17,685 nt of DNA from a candidate division BRC1 bacterium ADurb.BinA292. GTDB taxonomy: Bacteria > Sumerlaeota > Sumerlaeia > MVZB01. The position numbers and the translations under genes were made by a program. Positions 7,681-16,021 of this stretch are shown piece by piece. Position 1 is the first letter of the stretch. Every line of letters starts with the position of its first letter. The notes below the pieces were generated by a model. That model was not told the origin of the DNA. It searched no databases and was given only the letters and a program-made list of their open reading frames with translations. The stretch is from assembly GCA_002068205.1 (NCBI GenBank), contig MVZB01000043.1, positions 1-17,685 of the forward strand, given 5' to 3'.

Positions 7681-8955
7681 TTAGCGGAAGATCTCCATGT
7701 GCTTGGGGACGGGTTTCCGTTCGCGCCGGAAGACGCGGTCGATTTTGAGCAGGCGAATAAAGAACCAGCGAAAGTAACGCCGGCTGATCTGCGGCAACCC
7801 CACGGTCAATTTCCGCAAGCGCAACGCCCGATATTTCCGCTCGAACTGGAGCCGCCGATGCTTCAGATAGGCGCGATGGTAGCTGGCGGCGTCGTCCGGG
7901 TCGGCAAGGTGGGCGGCGACGCGGTTGGGTCCCGTCATGTCGGGAACGAATTGACCTTGTGATTTGAGGCAATCGGCAAGGGCATAGGCAAAATCTCCGT
8001 AGGCACTGCGCCGGGTTTGTGACTCTAGAACGTCGTCCGCAGTCGCCTCGACATGCACAATGCGACCGGCCGCGGCAAGTTCCTCGACCCGTGCGACCGA
8101 TTCACGCGCGCGACAGAGGAGCAGGCTGATGCCGGTGCGGGTCCGAACCGTGGAGGGCAACCAGGCATCGCCCACGACGATATCGGCCAGGAAATTGCCA
8201 TGGTTGATGCATAGATGGCAGCGCGGGAGATTGAACGAGCGATCGAACGCCACCTGATAATCCAGATCGATGCGCCGGTGGATCTTGTGAAGCCTGCCGC
8301 CGGCCTGAATGCGCAACGGGCCGACGGGTCCTCCGCCGCGGTAGGTGACCATTTCGATGGAATCGAAGGGAATGCCCTTGAAATCACAGATCGCGCGCAG
8401 GGCATGGTGCGAGAAGGTCCAGCCGCACAACAGGCCGATCGTAAAGGCAATCCGCTCGCGCAGTTCAGGCGCTTGCTTGAAGATGTAACTGTAAATCCCC
8501 TCGAGCTGACATGGGATCGCCACCAGAACATAGCGGCCCGTGTTTTCCCGTAAGAGCCGCAGCGCGTTGGCGAACGAGATATTGTGATAAATGGAGCCGC
8601 CAAGGCGGTCGATCTGGTCGGGGTCGGTGAGCAGCCGCGGCTCATAAACCAGACGGTCGACGTGTTGCAGGCAGACGACGCCGTCGATGTCGTCGCGCCG
8701 GATGAGCAGGTGCAGCAATTCCTTGATCAAGCCGCCGGAGCTCGAGTTGAGATTACGCTGGTAGTCCCTGCTCTGGGCGAGGAAGGCCTTTTCCAGGACG
8801 CCCAGCGGTCCGGGCGGCTGGCCCGGGAAAAGTCGCCGCTGCAGAAACTCAAAATCGACCTGAACGGCGGGAACCGAGGGGTCGGCCGCGGCGCACGCGC
8901 CACAGCCGATGCACATCGAATGGTTGATCACGGGCTGAAGGTTGCGGGCAGGCAT
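7681..8955 (-). CDS. Coenzyme F420 hydrogenase/dehydrogenase beta-subunit family iron-sulfur protein
   Basis: A 424-residue member of the FrhB/FdhB family, whose polysaccharide-cluster members often sit beside pyruvyl transferases and glycosyltransferases; their exact reaction is generally unknown, so I assign no substrate. Features seen: N-terminal CIGCGAC (C15, C18, C21), NSSSGG (70-75), a PCQ motif (148-150), GLLCG (174-178), and RCHLC with ADIVVGDAW (245-265), all typical of the family. The fourth cysteine of the N-terminal cluster, expected at residue 25 (CxxxCP), is Asp here. The C-terminal tail (about 370-424) is strongly basic. Last gene of the minus-strand operon, starting 13 bases after the flippase-like gene's stop; GGAGG lies rather far (16 bases) from the ATG, so translational coupling is likely. 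Confidence 0.88.
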   Translation of the reverse strand: MPARNLQPVINHSMCIGCGACAAADPSVPAVQVDFEFLQRRLFPGQPPGPLGVLEKAFLAQSRDYQRNLNSSSGGLIKELLHLLIRRDDIDGVVCLQHVDRLVYEPRLLTDPDQIDRLGGSIYHNISFANALRLLRENTGRYVLVAIPCQLEGIYSYIFKQAPELRERIAFTIGLLCGWTFSHHALRAICDFKGIPFDSIEMVTYRGGGPVGPLRIQAGGRLHKIHRRIDLDYQVAFDRSFNLPRCHLCINHGNFLADIVVGDAWLPSTVRTRTGISLLLCRARESVARVEELAAAGRIVHVEATADDVLESQTRRSAYGDFAYALADCLKSQGQFVPDMTGPNRVAAHLADPDDAASYHRAYLKHRRLQFERKYRALRLRKLTVGLPQISRRYFRWFFIRLLKIDRVFRRERKPVPKHMEIFR

Positions 8956-8968
8956 CGGATTGAGTCGT

Positions 8969-9940
8969 TCATCCTCCGTTGTTGGGCGGGTTGCTCTCTT
9001 CGATTGTGGTCAGACAGGGAACGGGTGCAAGGGGGAGGTGCGACACACGGCGTTCAGCCGCCGTCCAGGCCAGCGCAACCAGCAACAGGGCGGCCTCGGC
9101 CACGGTCCAGACGATGCGGCTAAGGACCGCCACGGTGAACGCGGCGCTGGCCGGCATGAACGGACCGAGCATGTAGACCAGCAGCGCCTCGCGCAGTCCG
9201 ATGCCGCCCGGCACGAAAACGGCGACAAAGGCGATCGCCCAGCAGAGCGTGAACGTTCCCGCCGCATACGCTGGCGGCACATGCGAGATCCCGAGCGCCA
9301 CGATCATGAAATGAAACGCGGCGCCGATCGGGAGCCAGGCCCCGAGCTGGAACAGGACAACCGCCAAACGCGAACGGGCCGGGACATCGCGCCGGATGAT
9401 GGCCGCCGCGCCGTAAACGGCGACCGGATAGATCAGCAGCGCCGCGCCGATCGTCAGGAAGCGGATGGGCGGCGCGACGAATGCCAGCCCTGGAGAAGTC
9501 GGCAACATGCCGACAAGACCGACGCAGACGGCGCCGCCGAGCAGAATCAGGTTTTCCACAACGATGTTCTGGGCAATCCGCCGCGTCTTCATCTTGGCTT
9601 CGGAGTAGGCGATGCCGCGCGCGACAAAATGCCAGACCCCGCCCGGCACATACTTCGCCAGTTGGGTCACGGCGTAGATTTTCAGCATCTGGGAATGACG
9701 GAAGCTGGTGCCGGACCACAGACAGATTTCGCGGGCCGCGGTCGACAGCGCGATACGGCCGGCGACGATCAGGGCCAGCGCCGGCAACAGGTAAAACCAA
9801 TGGATGTCGGCGGCAAGCGGCGCGATTTCATCCCATTGACGGCGACCGTAGGCGACCAGCAGGACGAGGCAAGCCAGCAACCAGGCGATCTTGGTCCAGC
9901 GCCAGACGAAGGGAAGGCAGGCCGCGGCTTTGGACTTCAT
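8969..9940 (-). CDS. UPF0104 / LPG-synthase-TM-like integral membrane protein (flippase-like)
   Basis: A 323-residue polytopic membrane protein with about eight hydrophobic segments. Two signatures place it in the lysylphosphatidylglycerol synthase TM/AglD-type family: AKYVPGGVWHFVARG (95-109) and FVPGGIGLREALL (242-254). Members without the soluble synthetase domain, as here, are common in surface-glycan loci, where they are thought to act on lipid-linked intermediates or lipid flipping; the substrate cannot be read from sequence. The ATG at 9940 overlaps the stop of the pyruvyl transferase gene (ATGA), implying translational coupling. The stop lies 13 bases before the next start. Confidence 0.87.
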   Translation of the reverse strand: MKSKAAACLPFVWRWTKIAWLLACLVLLVAYGRRQWDEIAPLAADIHWFYLLPALALIVAGRIALSTAAREICLWSGTSFRHSQMLKIYAVTQLAKYVPGGVWHFVARGIAYSEAKMKTRRIAQNIVVENLILLGGAVCVGLVGMLPTSPGLAFVAPPIRFLTIGAALLIYPVAVYGAAAIIRRDVPARSRLAVVLFQLGAWLPIGAAFHFMIVALGISHVPPAYAAGTFTLCWAIAFVAVFVPGGIGLREALLVYMLGPFMPASAAFTVAVLSRIVWTVAEAALLLVALAWTAAERRVSHLPLAPVPCLTTIEESNPPNNGG

Positions 9941-11208
9941 CTCGCTCGCGCTTTCAAGAAGCCCTCGAGCCAGTTGAAGGCCTGGTCCGCGGCGCGTTTA
10001 ACCTCGGGCAGATGCCGTCGGATCTGGAGTCGATACTGCTCCCTGCGCTCCAGCAGCGATCCGACGCCTGCGGCGAGGTCGCCTGGTTTGAGGGAGGAAA
10101 AGTCGATCGACAACTCCGCAAGGCCAAATTCGCGGAGGGTGTCTTCGTATTTATGCCCCCAACCGACCACCAGCAACGGAACCTCCTCGCACAGGGCCGC
10201 AATCATGCCGTGGAATCGCGAGGCCACCAGGACGTCGCATTCCGAAATCACCTGGCGCAACCCCCGCGTATTGACATCGACCCGGATGCCCGTGGCCGCT
10301 TCCGCGTATGGAGCGCCCCGGGTCCGCAAGGTCTCGAGGACCTGCTCGATGATCGGCAGATCATTCAGCGTCCTCGCGGGCTCGGATCCGCGCGTCGCAT
10401 TCGGCAGGAAGACCACACGCCGGCCGTGATCAATCAGATCGACCGCGGCCGCTGACAGGATAGCACAATAATTCATCCCATGGGCATCACACATATTCTT
10501 GACGACCTTGCTGACTGAAAAGCCGACGATCGGATGCCCTGACGTTTTCCATGCGGCAAGTTGCGCTCGCACGTTCGCGATCACGTCGGGGTTCTCTTCG
10601 GTCAGCGAGTAATCCGGTTCGTAGAGAAAGGCAACATCGGGCGAGGGATCGCTGGCAATGCCCAGTTCGTCCAGATAGCGGCGAGTCGCTTCACCGCGCG
10701 CGTGGATCTTCTCGCATTTGCCGAGCATCCAGCGGCCGATCCAGCGATTGAGTGGGTTGTGGAACGGGCCGGCACTCTGCGCCAGCTTGACGACGGGCAC
10801 GCCAAAAAGCATCGCCGGCCAGTTGGAGAGCACATTGAAGGGGAGAAACCGTTCGCGGCCATCGGCGTAGGAGACACCGAACAGATCGAGCAGCACATCC
10901 AGCTCGCGAAGCTCGCGGGCGCTGCGCGGAAGGAGCCCGCGCGGCGGTCTCAGCCCGATCGAGCGCAACAGTCGATCGATGACCGCCCAGGGAAAGTGCG
11001 CGAGGACGAGGGCTTTGGGCGAGGCCGCGGCGACGGCGATCGTGGGATCCGCCAGGATCTCGCGGTCCTTCGATGGGGAATAGGAGAAGATGACGAAGCG
11101 GGCGTCGGGGAACGTTCGCCGCAGCCGGCCGATCGTCGTCACCAGCATCGCCTCCGCCCCGCGATTGCCCCACAGCGTCGCGCCGATCAAGCCAATTTTC
11201 AGAGGCAT
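9937..11208 (-). CDS. Polysaccharide pyruvyl transferase family protein
   Basis: A 423-residue protein of the CsaB/WcaK-like family, which transfers pyruvate from phosphoenolpyruvate to sugars to form ketals on cell-wall or exopolysaccharides. Seen in order: GNRGAEAML (14-22) at the N-terminal nucleotide-fold start, LAQSAGPF (142-149), a second Rossmann-like half with VVFLPN (265-270), the family-typical SRFHGM (330-335), and VVGWGHKYEDTL (347-358). Length and motif order are normal, so it appears intact. Some members act in other processes, and the acceptor sugar is unknown. GAGG lies about 9 bases before the ATG, and the upstream gene stops only 3 bases earlier. Operon position suggests decoration of the same glycan built by the GT2 and GT4 enzymes. 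Confidence 0.92.
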   Translation of the reverse strand: MPLKIGLIGATLWGNRGAEAMLVTTIGRLRRTFPDARFVIFSYSPSKDREILADPTIAVAAASPKALVLAHFPWAVIDRLLRSIGLRPPRGLLPRSARELRELDVLLDLFGVSYADGRERFLPFNVLSNWPAMLFGVPVVKLAQSAGPFHNPLNRWIGRWMLGKCEKIHARGEATRRYLDELGIASDPSPDVAFLYEPDYSLTEENPDVIANVRAQLAAWKTSGHPIVGFSVSKVVKNMCDAHGMNYCAILSAAAVDLIDHGRRVVFLPNATRGSEPARTLNDLPIIEQVLETLRTRGAPYAEAATGIRVDVNTRGLRQVISECDVLVASRFHGMIAALCEEVPLLVVGWGHKYEDTLREFGLAELSIDFSSLKPGDLAAGVGSLLERREQYRLQIRRHLPEVKRAADQAFNWLEGFLKARAR

Positions 11209-11211
11209 CGC

Positions 11212-13230
11212 CTAATCCTCATTTCCATTCCGAACTTCGACCGCGAAGGCGCCGCGCGCAAAATTCCTGCAGGTATAGTTCGTCTCGTCCGCGCGCGGCT
11301 CGACGCGCGCCATCAGATAGAGTTTGAGCAGATAATTGCCGGGATCATCGGGCACGTCGACATTGATGATCTGGTTGTATTGCGTGTGGATATCGAGATG
11401 AAGCGGCAGAGGTCGGTTGCGGAGGTAGACGGCGCCAGAGCGTTCCCAGACCGGAAAAAGATAGATCGACGCATCGCCGCCGAGGCCTGATTTCAGCGGA
11501 ATGGAATTACGATTCTGGATGTTGGCAATCACGCGAATCTGCTTGCTTATCACGCCCTTCACGGGGACTTCCCACTCGACATGAATTGCCGCTGGATCAA
11601 TGTGTGCAAGATCTTCGAGCGACAGATCCGAGCGCATATTGACGACATCGATCTTGCCCGTGGGCGCAAGCTTGATCGGGAAAATGCGGGTATTGATCCC
11701 GTGTGGCAGATACGAGCGTAGTTGCGCGGCGCTCGGCACCGTGTCGGATATCAGAATCATCCGGGGAGAGCCGTCCGGCAGCAGGGAGCTGTAGATCAGC
11801 GTTTCATAGAGGAACCAGTCGGTATCGTTGCTCAGGAAATTCTTCAGATTCTGAAAGCCAACCAGAGCCGCGGAACGTTCCCGTAGATCGGGTGCGCGCA
11901 CGAGATGCTGGATGTCGTCTTTCCGATTCGCATATTCCTTCGCGGCGCCGGCCGTCTCAATGAAAAAGGTGAGGAAAAGCAAGAGCAGGAGTCCCCCCAG
12001 CACGATCCGTGCGGGACGCGCTTGAAGACGGCGAAGGCAGATCGGCAAGCCGAGCATGAGGAAGACGGGGCGCACGGCATGCTCGGCATAGCCCCGACTG
12101 AACAGGTGGGCACTGTCGGAAAAACGCCCCTGGATTTTGTACGATCCATCGGCAAGCACCAGGTACAAGATAACTATGGAAGCTACATAAAGGATAATAA
12201 CAGGCCGACGGAAATAGCAGAAAACAAGCAGCAGCAGTCCAATCGGGATCCAGGGATAGTGGCGGAGGATAATACCGGCATACTCCATGAAGTGATCGGC
12301 CAGCGCGGCGACAAGACTCCTGTCGGCCTGGCCGAGGTTGGCGAATCGGGAATAATAATCGAGAATGGCTCTGGTCTTGCGAATTTCGTATGTCCCGAAG
12401 AATCCGACGGGATTCGACAGGATATGGAATATCAGTGCTATCAGCGCCGCGACAATGAGTCCGAATAGAGCAAGTCCCGTGCGAGTTCGGGCCAAGGCGA
12501 GGACGCTTCGCCACTGAAAGGCAAAGCCCCTCAGCAGCACTTGAAGCAGGATAAGGTATAGAACAAGCAGCAGATTAATGGGGTGGAAGAATATGCAAAA
12601 AACCGCGAGAGCAAACAACACCGTCAATTGAACGAAACGCCCCAAAGCCGGCGGCAGAGACCGAAGCAGTGGCCACGCCGAGGGGCTTTGCTGTTGCAGG
12701 AGTAGGAAAAAAAGGATGAGAAAGGGCATGGCCAGTTGCGTGCCACCCAAGGGAAAGAAGAAGCGGTGTCCGTTGTGAGCGAAATTGGCAATGAGAAAGG
12801 CGACAGCCAGATCCGGCCGGCGAAGGGAGAGGTAAAGCGTAAAAAAGGCGCAAATATACACAATCGTTGGGGTCAAGGAAAAGACGACCAACAGGGTTTT
12901 CAGATCGGCCCCTGCTTTGGCCGCAAGCAGCGTCGGAATCCGATATAGCACGCCCGACCAACGTGAATGTGAGACGAGAAAAGATCCCCCGTCATTCACC
13001 AGCTTGAAGAAATGGCTGGCAACATCCTTGGCAATCCGCAGGTCGGCCTGAACGACACTCTGGTAGAAGTAAACTGCCAGGAAGCCAACGCAGGCCAGAA
13101 GCAACCAATCGACGTGCTGTGGAGAGCGGATCGGAGGGGACTTTTGCATGGGGGCCTTAAAGCGAAGCAACGCAGGATTGGCGGTCTCTCTGGAAAGCAG
13201 TCGGCGAAGGCGTTCTCGGTGGTTTTCCAT
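11212..13230 (-). CDS. Multi-spanning membrane protein with C-terminal Ig-like domain, possible GT-C glycosyltransferase or polymerase
   Basis: A 672-residue protein. One membrane segment lies near residue 42 after a soluble N-terminus, followed by a polar stretch with QADLRIAKD and then about nine to ten further hydrophobic helices to about residue 410. The soluble C-terminus (about 430-672) ends in a beta-rich part with VIANIQNRNSIPL, FPVWE, and DVPDDPGNYLLKLYL. That pattern resembles the Ig-like domains of surface-polysaccharide proteins. The overall plan fits GT-C transferases or O-antigen polymerase-type proteins, but no diagnostic motif decides this. Start at 13230 forms TAATG with the GT2 stop; a longer 735-residue reading would overlap the GT2 gene by 190 bases and its extra residues look like shadow sequence. 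DNA between about 11900 and 13200 is visibly poorer in GC than its neighbours. Confidence 0.85.
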   Translation of the reverse strand: MENHRERLRRLLSRETANPALLRFKAPMQKSPPIRSPQHVDWLLLACVGFLAVYFYQSVVQADLRIAKDVASHFFKLVNDGGSFLVSHSRWSGVLYRIPTLLAAKAGADLKTLLVVFSLTPTIVYICAFFTLYLSLRRPDLAVAFLIANFAHNGHRFFFPLGGTQLAMPFLILFFLLLQQQSPSAWPLLRSLPPALGRFVQLTVLFALAVFCIFFHPINLLLVLYLILLQVLLRGFAFQWRSVLALARTRTGLALFGLIVAALIALIFHILSNPVGFFGTYEIRKTRAILDYYSRFANLGQADRSLVAALADHFMEYAGIILRHYPWIPIGLLLLVFCYFRRPVIILYVASIVILYLVLADGSYKIQGRFSDSAHLFSRGYAEHAVRPVFLMLGLPICLRRLQARPARIVLGGLLLLLFLTFFIETAGAAKEYANRKDDIQHLVRAPDLRERSAALVGFQNLKNFLSNDTDWFLYETLIYSSLLPDGSPRMILISDTVPSAAQLRSYLPHGINTRIFPIKLAPTGKIDVVNMRSDLSLEDLAHIDPAAIHVEWEVPVKGVISKQIRVIANIQNRNSIPLKSGLGGDASIYLFPVWERSGAVYLRNRPLPLHLDIHTQYNQIINVDVPDDPGNYLLKLYLMARVEPRADETNYTCRNFARGAFAVEVRNGNED

Positions 13231-14180
13231 TAGAAATAGTATCGCCGGATGACATACCCCTTGTCCGCATGGCTCGTCAGGCGCGCCAGCATTTCCGTTA
13301 CCAGGCCGACCGAGACAAGCTGCATCCCGAAGACAACCAGCAGGACGCCGAACAAGAGCAATGGTCGGTGGCCGATCGGGGCGCCGAACATCCAGATGAT
13401 GGTCAGATAGAGCAGACAAAGGAAGCCAATTCCGCCTACCGCCAGCCCGATCCCGCCGAAAAAATGCAGCGGCCGTTTCAAGTAGCGGGTAAGAAAGAGC
13501 ACGGTCAACAGATCGAACAGCCCGCGCGTGAGGCGTTCGATGCCGTATTTGGATCGGCCATGGAGTCGTGGATGGTGTCGTACCACGACTTCTCCCACCT
13601 TGAATCCCTTCGCCGCCGCCAGCACCGGGACATAGCGGTGTAGTTCGCCGTAAATCGGCGTGTTGGCGAGCACCTCGCGCCGATAGGCCTTGAACCCGCA
13701 GTTAAAGTCATGCAGCCGCACGCCCGTCAGGCGCGCCGTCACGGCGTTGAACAGTCGCGAGGGGAGCGTCTTGCTGAGCGGATCCTGGCGAATTCGCTTC
13801 CAGCCGGAAACCAGGTCATAGCCTTCGTCCAGTTTTTTCAGGAACGCGGGGATTTCGGCCGGATCGTCCTGCAAATCGGCATCCATCGTGAAGACGATTC
13901 TGCCCGCCGCGTGTTCGAAACCGGCGGCCAGCGCGGCCGCCTTGCCGAAGTTTCCCTGGAACTGGATGATCTTGACGCGCGCGTCCTCGCCGCGAAGCGC
14001 CTGAAGCAACGCCAGGCTGTCGTCGGTGCTGCCGTCATCGACGAAGATGAGCTCAAAGCGGACAGCGAGTCGCTCAATTACGTCGACGAGACGCTGGTAG
14101 AGCTCGTTGAGAGACTCGGCCTCGTTTTTCAGGGGGATCACGAATGAGAGATCCAGTGTCTCCCCTGCCGTGTCGTTCAT
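13230..14180 (-). CDS. GT2 family glycosyltransferase, polyprenyl-phosphate sugar transferase type (DPM1/GtrB/ArnC-like)
   Basis: A 316-residue inner-membrane-associated transferase, probably moving a sugar from a nucleotide donor to undecaprenyl phosphate on the cytoplasmic face. The GT-A domain has FVIPLKNEAESL (13-24), VDDGSTDDS (47-55), GNFGKAAALAAG (76-87) and the metal-binding DADLQDDP (100-107), with CGFKAYRREV (161-170) downstream. Two C-terminal membrane helices (about 238-265 and 272-298) match this subfamily. The ATG at 14180 overlaps the GT4 stop as ATGA and has GGGAAG at suitable distance; a 46-residue upstream extension lies inside the GT4 gene and is rejected. Its stop shares one base with the next start. 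Donor sugar not determinable. Confidence 0.93.
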   Translation of the reverse strand: MNDTAGETLDLSFVIPLKNEAESLNELYQRLVDVIERLAVRFELIFVDDGSTDDSLALLQALRGEDARVKIIQFQGNFGKAAALAAGFEHAAGRIVFTMDADLQDDPAEIPAFLKKLDEGYDLVSGWKRIRQDPLSKTLPSRLFNAVTARLTGVRLHDFNCGFKAYRREVLANTPIYGELHRYVPVLAAAKGFKVGEVVVRHHPRLHGRSKYGIERLTRGLFDLLTVLFLTRYLKRPLHFFGGIGLAVGGIGFLCLLYLTIIWMFGAPIGHRPLLLFGVLLVVFGMQLVSVGLVTEMLARLTSHADKGYVIRRYYF

Positions 14181-15967
14181 GTCGCCGCTTCCCAGCGGCT
14201 GGCGCAGTGCCGGATCCAGACCGGCCGGGTGGCGCCGGCCCGCAGGTTGGCCACCACCTTGATCTGTTGGACGGCGGATGGGTTGTCCAGCCGGATGCTC
14301 AGTGCCAGTCGTTGCCATTGCCCACCTCCGGCGTGATTCGATGCGTGGATGACCGGCGTCCCGCCGCTCCGGGGGAAGAGCGTGACCACCAACCCGAACT
14401 TGCCCGGCTCGCTCGCCAGCGCCTCCATTTCAATCTCGAACGCGGCGCCGGCGGCGACGCCGTTGGTTCGCACGAGTTGGAACAGGGTTGCCTGCCGGTC
14501 GGGCGCGGGGGGCAGCTCGACGGCGGCGGCGCCGTCGGGCGTCCGCCCCCGCAGCGCCTGATGTCCCTCCGGCGTCACAGTCCAGGCAACCGGGCCGTCG
14601 GGCGCCCATTGCTCGAACGAGCCGTTGCGAATCTGATCGGGCAATCCCGCGTTGCCATCCCCCGGAACCCCGTGCTCGCCCCGGCGGCGGACCCGCGGGA
14701 TCGTCTTCGCCTGCTCGAGGATTTCCATCAGCGGGCGGTAGACCTGTTGCGGCGCAAGCCGGTCGCGGGCCGCCTGCCATGCCCGCTCCTCCATGGCGCG
14801 CCGCTCGGCCGGGTTGAGCAACAGCCGCGCGACAACGTCGCCCATCTCCTCCATGTCGGCCGTGACGATGTAGGGGCGGGGCTCCAAGTCCTCCAGCCCG
14901 ATGACGGCCGCCTGGGTGCCGACAAAGCATTTGCCGTGGCTCAAGGCTTCCACGGTCTTGATCTTCAGCCCGGTTCCATAGGGCACGGGATTGATGACGA
15001 CCGCGGCCTGAGCATACCGCGCGGTCAGATCGGGAACGAGCCCTTCAAGCCGGACGCCCGGAGGGAGCTGATGCAGATCGTCGCACACGCGTCCGCAGAT
15101 CACAAGTTCCGCATCGGGCACGGCGGCGCGGATGCGCGGCCAGGCTTCGTCCATAAAGAGGCGCATCCCCTGAATGTTCGGATCGTAGCGCGCTCCGACG
15201 AACAGAATCCGTCGCGCGCCATCCTCCGGCGAGGGGAGGCGCTCGAGACGATCCACTGCGTGGCCGACACAGATCACGCGCGCCTGGGGGCACATCCCGG
15301 CCAGGTCATGGGTCTCATGGCGCTGTATGGCGATCAGGACATCGGCGCGTTGCAGCTCACGGGTTTCTTCTTCGCGCGAGCACCGGTGATGCGGCAGGTC
15401 GCTGCCGGCGGCCAGGGCGTGCTCGCGACGCCGATGTTGAACATCAATGGTGTCGATCACCGTAAGGATCTGATCCGGAACGACGTCAAGCGCGTGGGCG
15501 CTCCAGACATACTGTGCAATCACGGCCCGGGGCCAGAATTCCTTGACGACCCTCGCGGTGATCGCACGCATGCGCGGGTTGATTTTTCGCAGAATGAAGG
15601 AGGTGGGACGCGGCGCGGGGGGGGCCGGCCGGGGAGGTTCGATAAACTGATATAAAACGCGCTTGCCGAGCAGATAGAGGGGCTGAGGCAATAGCCGACG
15701 GAACGCCCCCCTGATTGCCAGGCGGAGCCGCTCCCGCACCGGCAGATCAGGCTGCGATTTGACTATCCACAGCCGGTCCACTTGCGCTTTGAGTTCCCGC
15801 CGCGCCGATCGAGGGTGCTCGATGGCAATCAGCCCGACCCGATAGCCCTGCGAGCGCAGGTGAGCGATCATGCGCAGCATCCGGCGCGCGCCGCCTCCCG
15901 TCACCGGCACAAGGGGATCACTGGTTACGACCACAATCCACGGTACGTTTGCGCTGTTACCGACCAT
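14177..15967 (-). CDS. GT4-type glycosyltransferase with C-terminal beta-sandwich-like domain
   Basis: A 596-residue protein. Residues 1-425 form a GT-B retaining glycosyltransferase: N-terminal glycine loop VTGGGARRM (22-30), second-domain start RRILFVGARYDPNIQGM (252-268), and donor-site region GTGLKIKTVEALSHGK (331-346) with the conserved Glu340. After a Pro/Gly/Arg-rich linker (about 426-446), residues 447-596 form an added domain beginning NGSFEQW, with AAAVEL, EPGKFGLVV, GGGQWQRLAL and a closing VVANLRAG segment. The same domain ends the DUF115 protein upstream and the lipoprotein at 6915. Such a module after a cytoplasmic GT is unusual; carbohydrate or protein docking is inference. No signal peptide is seen. 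Starts 54 bases after the DUF115 stop, the widest internal gap of the operon; the ribosome-binding site is weak. Overlaps GT2 by 4 bases. Confidence 0.9.
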   Translation of the reverse strand: MVGNSANVPWIVVVTSDPLVPVTGGGARRMLRMIAHLRSQGYRVGLIAIEHPRSARRELKAQVDRLWIVKSQPDLPVRERLRLAIRGAFRRLLPQPLYLLGKRVLYQFIEPPRPAPPAPRPTSFILRKINPRMRAITARVVKEFWPRAVIAQYVWSAHALDVVPDQILTVIDTIDVQHRRREHALAAGSDLPHHRCSREEETRELQRADVLIAIQRHETHDLAGMCPQARVICVGHAVDRLERLPSPEDGARRILFVGARYDPNIQGMRLFMDEAWPRIRAAVPDAELVICGRVCDDLHQLPPGVRLEGLVPDLTARYAQAAVVINPVPYGTGLKIKTVEALSHGKCFVGTQAAVIGLEDLEPRPYIVTADMEEMGDVVARLLLNPAERRAMEERAWQAARDRLAPQQVYRPLMEILEQAKTIPRVRRRGEHGVPGDGNAGLPDQIRNGSFEQWAPDGPVAWTVTPEGHQALRGRTPDGAAAVELPPAPDRQATLFQLVRTNGVAAGAAFEIEMEALASEPGKFGLVVTLFPRSGGTPVIHASNHAGGGQWQRLALSIRLDNPSAVQQIKVVANLRAGATRPVWIRHCASRWEAAT

Positions 15968-16021
15968 CGTTCCAACAACCCATCATGACGCCTCGCCTCG
16001 TGAGCGGGCGACACTGGATAT

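Noticed and set aside
8942..10429. 495-codon plus-strand open frame, and a 417-codon frame at 16064-17317
   Set aside because: Both are opposite well-supported operon genes and have shadow-like composition.
13231..13419. 63-residue N-terminal extension of the membrane protein
   Set aside because: It would overlap the GT2 gene; the TAATG junction at 13230 gives a natural start, and the extension reads as Cys/Gly/Pro-rich shadow sequence.
14181..14318. 46-residue N-terminal extension of the GT2 protein
   Set aside because: It lies inside the GT4 gene, is low-complexity, and the GT2 fold begins just after the ATG at 14180, which has an ATGA overlap and ribosome-binding site.
14144..15655. 503-codon plus-strand open frame
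   Set aside because: Antisense to the GT4 gene, with no recognisable motif; the minus-strand frame has clear GT-B signatures and coupled neighbours.
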